Below, piece after piece: positions 59,255 through 64,000 of a stretch of DNA of 64,000 bases (position 1 is the first letter of the stretch; the number at the start of each line of letters is the position of its first letter). Under the pieces are notes generated by a model. It saw only the letters and a list, made by a program, of their open reading frames with translations. It had not been told where the DNA came from and searched no databases. Source of the stretch: Pezicula radicicola (Eukaryota; Ascomycota; Leotiomycetes; Helotiales; Dermateaceae); assembly GCA_003008705.1 (NCBI GenBank), contig PDUO01000076.1, positions 84,576 to 148,575 on the forward strand, in the 5' to 3' direction. The translations under genes were made by a program, and so were the position numbers.

Positions 59255-60399
59255 AAACATGTTAGTGAACTGTTTGGGTAGGAAATGTGGAAGGTTAGGT
59301 AAACTTACTTGCGCCACGAGGGATGTTTGCGATGTTTGCTTGTTTTTGAGTGCACTTTTCGTTGGTCGAATACTTGACGGATGTAGAAAACGGTCGGGGT
59401 AAGGATTGGGGTGGGGGACCAGAGGGTTGTGGGTTTGGTGGAAGGGGGAGATGGTTTTTTTAAGCGGGGGTTTGGTTGTTTGCTTGAGCTGATGGGGGGA
59501 TTAGGTTTGGGATGGGATGAATTGGTTGTGAGTGTGGGGGATAAGTGTATTGATGTTTGGATTGAGGTTTGTGTTGGTTGTTGTTAGTATGTGTTGATAA
59601 TAGTAAAAGTCCTATGGAAAAAGTCACGCAATGAGATGGTGTTATAGACCCTTTTAAAATGGCAAACAAGATAAGCAGTCTTATGAGTTTCCTTTCAAAT
59701 TTGTATTCTAAGAGAGAGACGCAGAGTAGTATATCAATTAGTTGGATACCTGTTGTCTCGTCTCGTCTCGTCATGCCCGCTTACAATACGCAATTCACAA
59801 CTTCTTCTTTCAACCCTGCTGTACCATTAGCTAAGTCATTAAGTTACTAATACAAGTACAACTTCTCTAAAATAAATGTTAAATTTAATAGTAATAGTCA
59901 TGTGACTGTCCTCCCATTTCGGAGCTACCACAAGTTTGCTACCATGTATTGCTTGCCGTGACCATTTAACTTGGAACAACCAAGATCATTGATTATCAAA
60001 CTTCTGGAAATAAGTGGGAACTTACTGCAGATATGAAGCGTCTTGTGCATCTATGGGATCCTTCCGGGGTGGGCGCATACTTTGACGCGAACATGCCATA
60101 TGCAAATGCGGAACGTTTGGTATGTACCATAAAAGTTTCTCAACCGTACTCTACTGAAAGCATGTGAAACTAGAAAATCTCAGTTGATTTCTTGAGAAGC
60201 CTAGTTCCTTGAAATTTTGTGACGTGTAACATATAACAATGAAGTCTGCAAGATATTAAGATAGTGCAATATCACTATGATACATATTTTCCCTGACACA
60301 ACCAGTACTATGCGTTTAACATAACATAACCTAAGACAACTTTTCGTTTTCAAATGCGACTCCAGTAATCCATGCATGCAATTTCATGATATACCCTAT
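59255..60399. other. Intergenic gap with a coding-like fragment
   Basis: Mostly GT- or AT-rich DNA. At 59970-60119 a 50-codon open segment, higher in GC than its surroundings, reads ...KWELTADMKRLVHLWDPSG... and stops exactly at a GTATGT donor-like site. I do not recognise the protein. It may be one exon of a decayed gene. Confidence 0.4.
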
Positions 60400-61842
60400 T
60401 CAACTCCCAAGAGTATTCCGCGCCACTTCCCAAAATAATGCAATATTAATCACAGCCCCAAAATCCCAACACTTAACCAACTCCCTCAACTCCGCTTTTA
60501 ACTTCTCCAACCTTCCCTCCTTCAACAACCACTCAACTTGATACTTCTCAGTCAATAAAAACCAAGCCTGCACGGGAGTTATCTCGAAATCTTCTTTTGG
60601 TAGTGATAGGGACATGGCGTATAGTTTTGAGAGTGGGAGATCGGGTGCTGTCCAGGTTTTGGACGTGAGTTGGTAGTCTTGGACTGGTGTTTGGGCTTCT
60701 TCTTTGGGGATGGGTGTGTATGGGGCATGGCTATAGAGTAGTGTTGAGGCCATTAGCTCGTGTCCTGTTGCGGGTGCATTGGGGTCGAAGGCTGTGGTTG
60801 TTGGAGGAACGTAACGGAAGTGCGTGCGACAGGGATATTCAAGTCTTTTCACGTTAGAATTGTTTAGAGAGAGGGAAAGTTTTTACTATGTTATCTAAAT
60901 AAGGATGAAGAATGGAGCTTACGCAAGGATGAAGTTCACTGCTATCTCTGACTGGTTGGGTGCCATGCATTGGAAAGTTGAGCTCGGATGTTCAGGAAGT
61001 GTGGAAGAGACATCGGTTTGTAATGGTTGTGCATCATGATGATTGCCGTTGCCTGTAAGTTGAGAACATTCTTGTATAGGTTGTTGGTTATACCGGTCGC
61101 CGAAGGATTTGGCTCGGTTGATATGAAGGCAGTCTGCCTGCATGAGGGCGTCAAAGTCTACACTGACCTGTGTACAGCTTGACGGATTGCTAGAAGGCCA
61201 CCCAAAAGTCTGCGAAGACAGAAAATCTGGGGATACTGCTGGTAGCAGAAAATTCGTACTTAGTCGATTTGATTCAATAGCACTTGGCACTTGAGCTTTA
61301 GAAAGTGTGTCCTTGATAGCTGTATTTTCTTCCCAGATGAGATTGCTTTCGGCTTCGGCCGCAGCTATCTTTTCTCGCAGTTGTATTATGTCTTGCTCTA
61401 GATGCTTGACATAGTTCTTTTTGCGTTGGCGATGTTCGCTGCCATTGGTGTTAGGTGGTGATGTGATCGAAGCCAGGGGTTGTGTTGGCTACAGGATGGG
61501 ACTTTACTGACATTTGGGCTTTTCGTACTTGGGCTCGGCGATGTTGCTTTTGAGTTACTGTATCTGTGGGATTTTGATCTTTGATTCCATCTGTTATATA
61601 AAGTTAGTAAGTGGTGATAGAAATCAGTTGGAAGAATTGTTTGAGCGACGTGTAGGTGAGAGTCACCTGCACATATGACTACTAATAACATATGAAGAGA
61701 CCAGAGAGACTGAAATACCTGGATTAGTAATATTTGGTGTGAACTTCACACCTTTTCCGGATATCTTGTCCTTAAGGCGCCAAAAGTTTTTGAAAGAAGC
61801 CCCAGATGACGCTTCCGAGTGGGGAACATCCTCATCCGCCAT
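60400..61842 (-). CDS. bZIP transcription factor with DUF3425-like C-terminus
   Basis: Four minus-strand exons, 61842-61719, 61590-61512, 61438-60923 and 60844-60400, give 387 residues starting MADEDVPHSEASS. The basic region (RRAQVRKAQIEHRQRKKNYV, about residues 59-78) runs across intron 2 and only appears after splicing. It is followed by a leucine/isoleucine-rich zipper (LEQDIIQLREKIAAAEAE). The middle is Ser/Gln/Pro-rich. The C-terminus (FEITPVQAWFLLTEKYQVEWL ... LVKCWDFGAVINIALFWEVARN, about 310-387) matches the DUF3425 region found in many fungal bZIP proteins. The protein should bind DNA as a dimer; similar proteins often act in stress or secondary-metabolism control, but the role here is unknown. 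Frame is kept at all junctions. Confidence 0.9.
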
Positions 61843-63808
61843 GTTGACCTTTTCCTCCACTCCAACTCCCTTAAATACTTGGGCTGCCAACTCTCTCAGA
61901 GATTCCACATCATAGGAGAAAGTCCGAGTGTGTGTGTAAATAAATGGCTCAAGGTTCTGGGCCGGTGATGGTTTTTGGTCTCAGTCCCTTCGGGAGATGT
62001 TCGCGGGAGATGACTAGCATTGGCTGCTTCCCCTTGTAAGGATACCAAGACTGGGGGCCTTGATTCAGTCAAATTTGGAATACTGGTGTTCCAAATCAAT
62101 GAGTGATCATGTCGTGTTCTCAGGGAGGTTTCAGGCGATGCAGGATGTTGTGGAATCAGGAAACACTCGATGTAGTTAGCGGGTTGGAGCCATTCACGTG
62201 ACGAATCGGCCTACCATATTTATAGCTTTGCTTTGCGCGCAAGTTCTGTTTCACTATCTCTTTAGCTTATGCCTTAACCTTTTCCTATCTTAGATTGCCT
62301 AGCCTTATACATACATTATGTTTAATGTGAATGGGGTAAATCGGATTTAACTTAAGAACAGAGTCTCTCCTCGCGCAGTATGAACTACTAAAACTCTGCT
62401 TTTATTCAAATCAGTAAACAAGTTTCGTTTGGCAAGGATCTGATGGATGGATTTGATTTCAAAGTATTTAGACTGTTATTAGAATGACCCACTTGGTTGA
62501 TCAATAAGCTATTTAGTGTTGTCGACCATGTGGTGGGATTTTCAATAAAGGTGTTTAATGCCCGCACTATGACAATTGGTATAAGCAATCGCAGCAACTA
62601 GTAGGTATGGATGACTCAAGGTACTCTTACAGTTTCCGCTCTGATATCTTAACGTTTGCCAAGTTGAAAACATGAACTGTTCTCGTGAAGTGCTAACAAT
62701 AAGTTCTCGCTTATAGCTTCGGTTTCTAAACAAGTGAGTATAGTTAGCTTTTGTCTTGAGTAAGCCCAAGGCTTTTAGAAAACAATCTATGTTTTAATCG
62801 GAAGCCCGAATAAAACCATCCAAAGAATAACTGTTGCCAAGGTGGTGCTTCAGCCAATGATCTTGTGGGTGCCGCAGAAAGGATAGCAAACATGTAGCCA
62901 ACTGGTAACTACTTGTGTCTAAAAGGCAATATTTGCAACTATATAACAGTAGCTTTTAAGTGGTACTTTTTGCTATAGTCATTTAACTATAGATATTTCC
63001 TATTATACACTATATACCGGGACTTTGCCTGCATGTATAATATATGAGTTTCTTGGTAGAACAGTTTTCTTCCACTGTGAGAGAGTCTAAGGCCTTTGAT
63101 TTTACGACACGTCCTCAAAGGCAATAGGATAAACGTAGAATAGCAAAGGAAAAGCAAAATTCGTACGGAAAATTTTGAATCTAACCAATAACAACTACCT
63201 CTATACCCTAACACTAGCTTAACAGGAAACAAGAGCTCTCGATGTCAAAATCATAGAGAAGAGTAGCCTTACAGAGAGCTATCCTTGGCCAGCCAATATT
63301 TCTAAGGATGTTATTAGAAGCATCTTCTCTAGCAGTTGCCTTTATGATATGCGTGGCATAGCTAAGGTCAACTGTATGGCATTAATTGATGCGAAGATTA
63401 TTGACATGCAGTAAGCGACAGTAAATTATAAATATAAAGAGTCAATATGCCAGCATCAAACCCACTCTTGAATTTCATGTTGTTGTCATACTTGAATATA
63501 CTTAAAATCCCAACAAAAGTGACACTTACTTCGAATAACTGAGATGCGCTGCCCCACCTGCTTCTTTGTCTCTACACATCAAAGACACGAAATTCAATGT
63601 ATCTCTAGCAAATGAAAGAATCAGGTTTCTCTTTCATTACGACTAACTTAGTATCGAATCCGGAAACGGGTTTCTTTGTCCTTTATGCATTGAAAATAAG
63701 TTTGAGGATTTAGCTCCCCAAGTACCATTTCCTAATATCCTCCACTCTTTTAAAAAGCACTTTTAGAATCGCATACACTATTAGTAACAGAGATATAAAT
63801 TTCAACTA
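61843..63808. other. Intergenic region right of the bZIP gene
   Basis: The bZIP promoter is at the left. The rest is AT-rich (especially 62200-63700) with only short overlapping open frames. Nothing else recognised. Confidence 0.5.
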
Positions 63809-64000
63809 ATGTCCTCCAAAATGACCTCCTCAATGTCAACTGCCCCAAAGGTAACCACCATCAACACCACCAACAAAACCACAACCAAAACTCTTACCAC
63901 CCCACCACAAACTGCCACAACTCTTACAAACACACCCCAAAGCGCGACAGCCCATGTCACCTCACCTCAAAATCCCCGAAGTCCCCAAAAACCCGCCTCC
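63809..64000 (+). CDS. Start of a Thr-rich protein, cut by the window edge
   Basis: From an ATG at 63809 the frame stays open for 64 codons to the end of the window. It codes MSSKMTSSMSTAPKVTTIN and continues with very high Thr, Pro, Ser, Asn and Gln. The local base composition switches from AT-rich to C/A-rich exactly here, as at other gene starts in the window. It may be the disordered N-terminus of a regulator or wall protein; no domain is visible. Confidence 0.4.
   Translation, partial: MSSKMTSSMSTAPKVTTINTTNKTTTKTLTTPPQTATTLTNTPQSATAHVTSPQNPRSPQKPAS

Noticed and set aside
56450..61842. GH127 gene and bZIP factor considered as part of a metabolic gene cluster
   Set aside because: No backbone synthase, transporter or tailoring enzyme lies nearby, and a damaged tRNA and non-coding gap separate them.

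Overview
The window looks like nuclear DNA of a filamentous ascomycete (Pezizomycotina; a leotiomycete-like fungus is my guess, not something I could test). Evidence: genes carry short 45-70 bp GT-AG introns with CTAAC/CTAAT-like branch sites; tRNA genes are intron-bearing; 5' flanks are CT/CA-rich; and the proteins are typical fungal ones (Elp2, Urm1, Sec8, Knr4, Cog1, Fmp32, Fes1, actin, Gpi13, Vps68, a DUF3425-type bZIP). Eighteen protein genes can be supported to at least reasonable confidence; for sixteen of them I rebuilt a complete in-frame model from the bases.

Layout. 1-8682 is a long stretch without a convincing gene that leads into a C2H2 zinc-finger regulator (8683-10309, +). 10310-13485 is again gene-poor. 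13486-17205 holds URM1 (-) and ELP2 (+), divergently arranged around a 449 bp shared promoter. 17614-20140 has a CAF16-like ABC ATPase (-) and a broken GH43 xylosidase-like pseudogene (+). 20852-25399 is a mitochondrial uL5 gene (-) diverging from a CYLD-type deubiquitinase (+) with a C-terminal CaaX box. 25982-29211 is SEC8 (-). After tRNA-Leu come KNR4/SMI1, COG1, FMP32 and FES1 (all +, 32455-41394), then tRNA-Arg. 42876-43830 contains an orphan ubiquitin-like gene. 43981-46199 is a secreted histidine acid phosphatase (-) with a heptapeptide-repeat insert, 47386-49060 is actin (-), and 49061-51128 is intergenic DNA with a nested inverted-repeat (MITE-like) element. 51129-54437 is GPI13 (-), 55066-55734 VPS68 (-), 56450-58741 a GH127 beta-L-arabinofuranosidase-like gene (+), 59169-59254 a damaged-looking tRNA-Asn, and 60400-61842 a bZIP factor (-). 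A Thr-rich reading frame runs off the right edge.

Functional themes. URM1 and ELP2 serve the two arms of wobble-uridine (mcm5s2U) tRNA modification and sit head to head. Several genes serve polarised growth and secretion: SEC8 (exocyst), COG1 (Golgi tethering), actin, KNR4 (cell-wall synthesis), GPI13 (GPI anchors) and VPS68 (endosome/vacuole). Three genes concern extracellular substrates: GH127, phosphatase and the dead GH43. I see no biosynthetic gene cluster, CRISPR array or large transposon. The most unusual items are the nested palindromic element at about 50.2-50.65 kb, the orphan ubiquitin-like gene, the CaaX deubiquitinase, the phosphatase repeat insert and the URM1/ELP2 promoter with three copies of one octamer.
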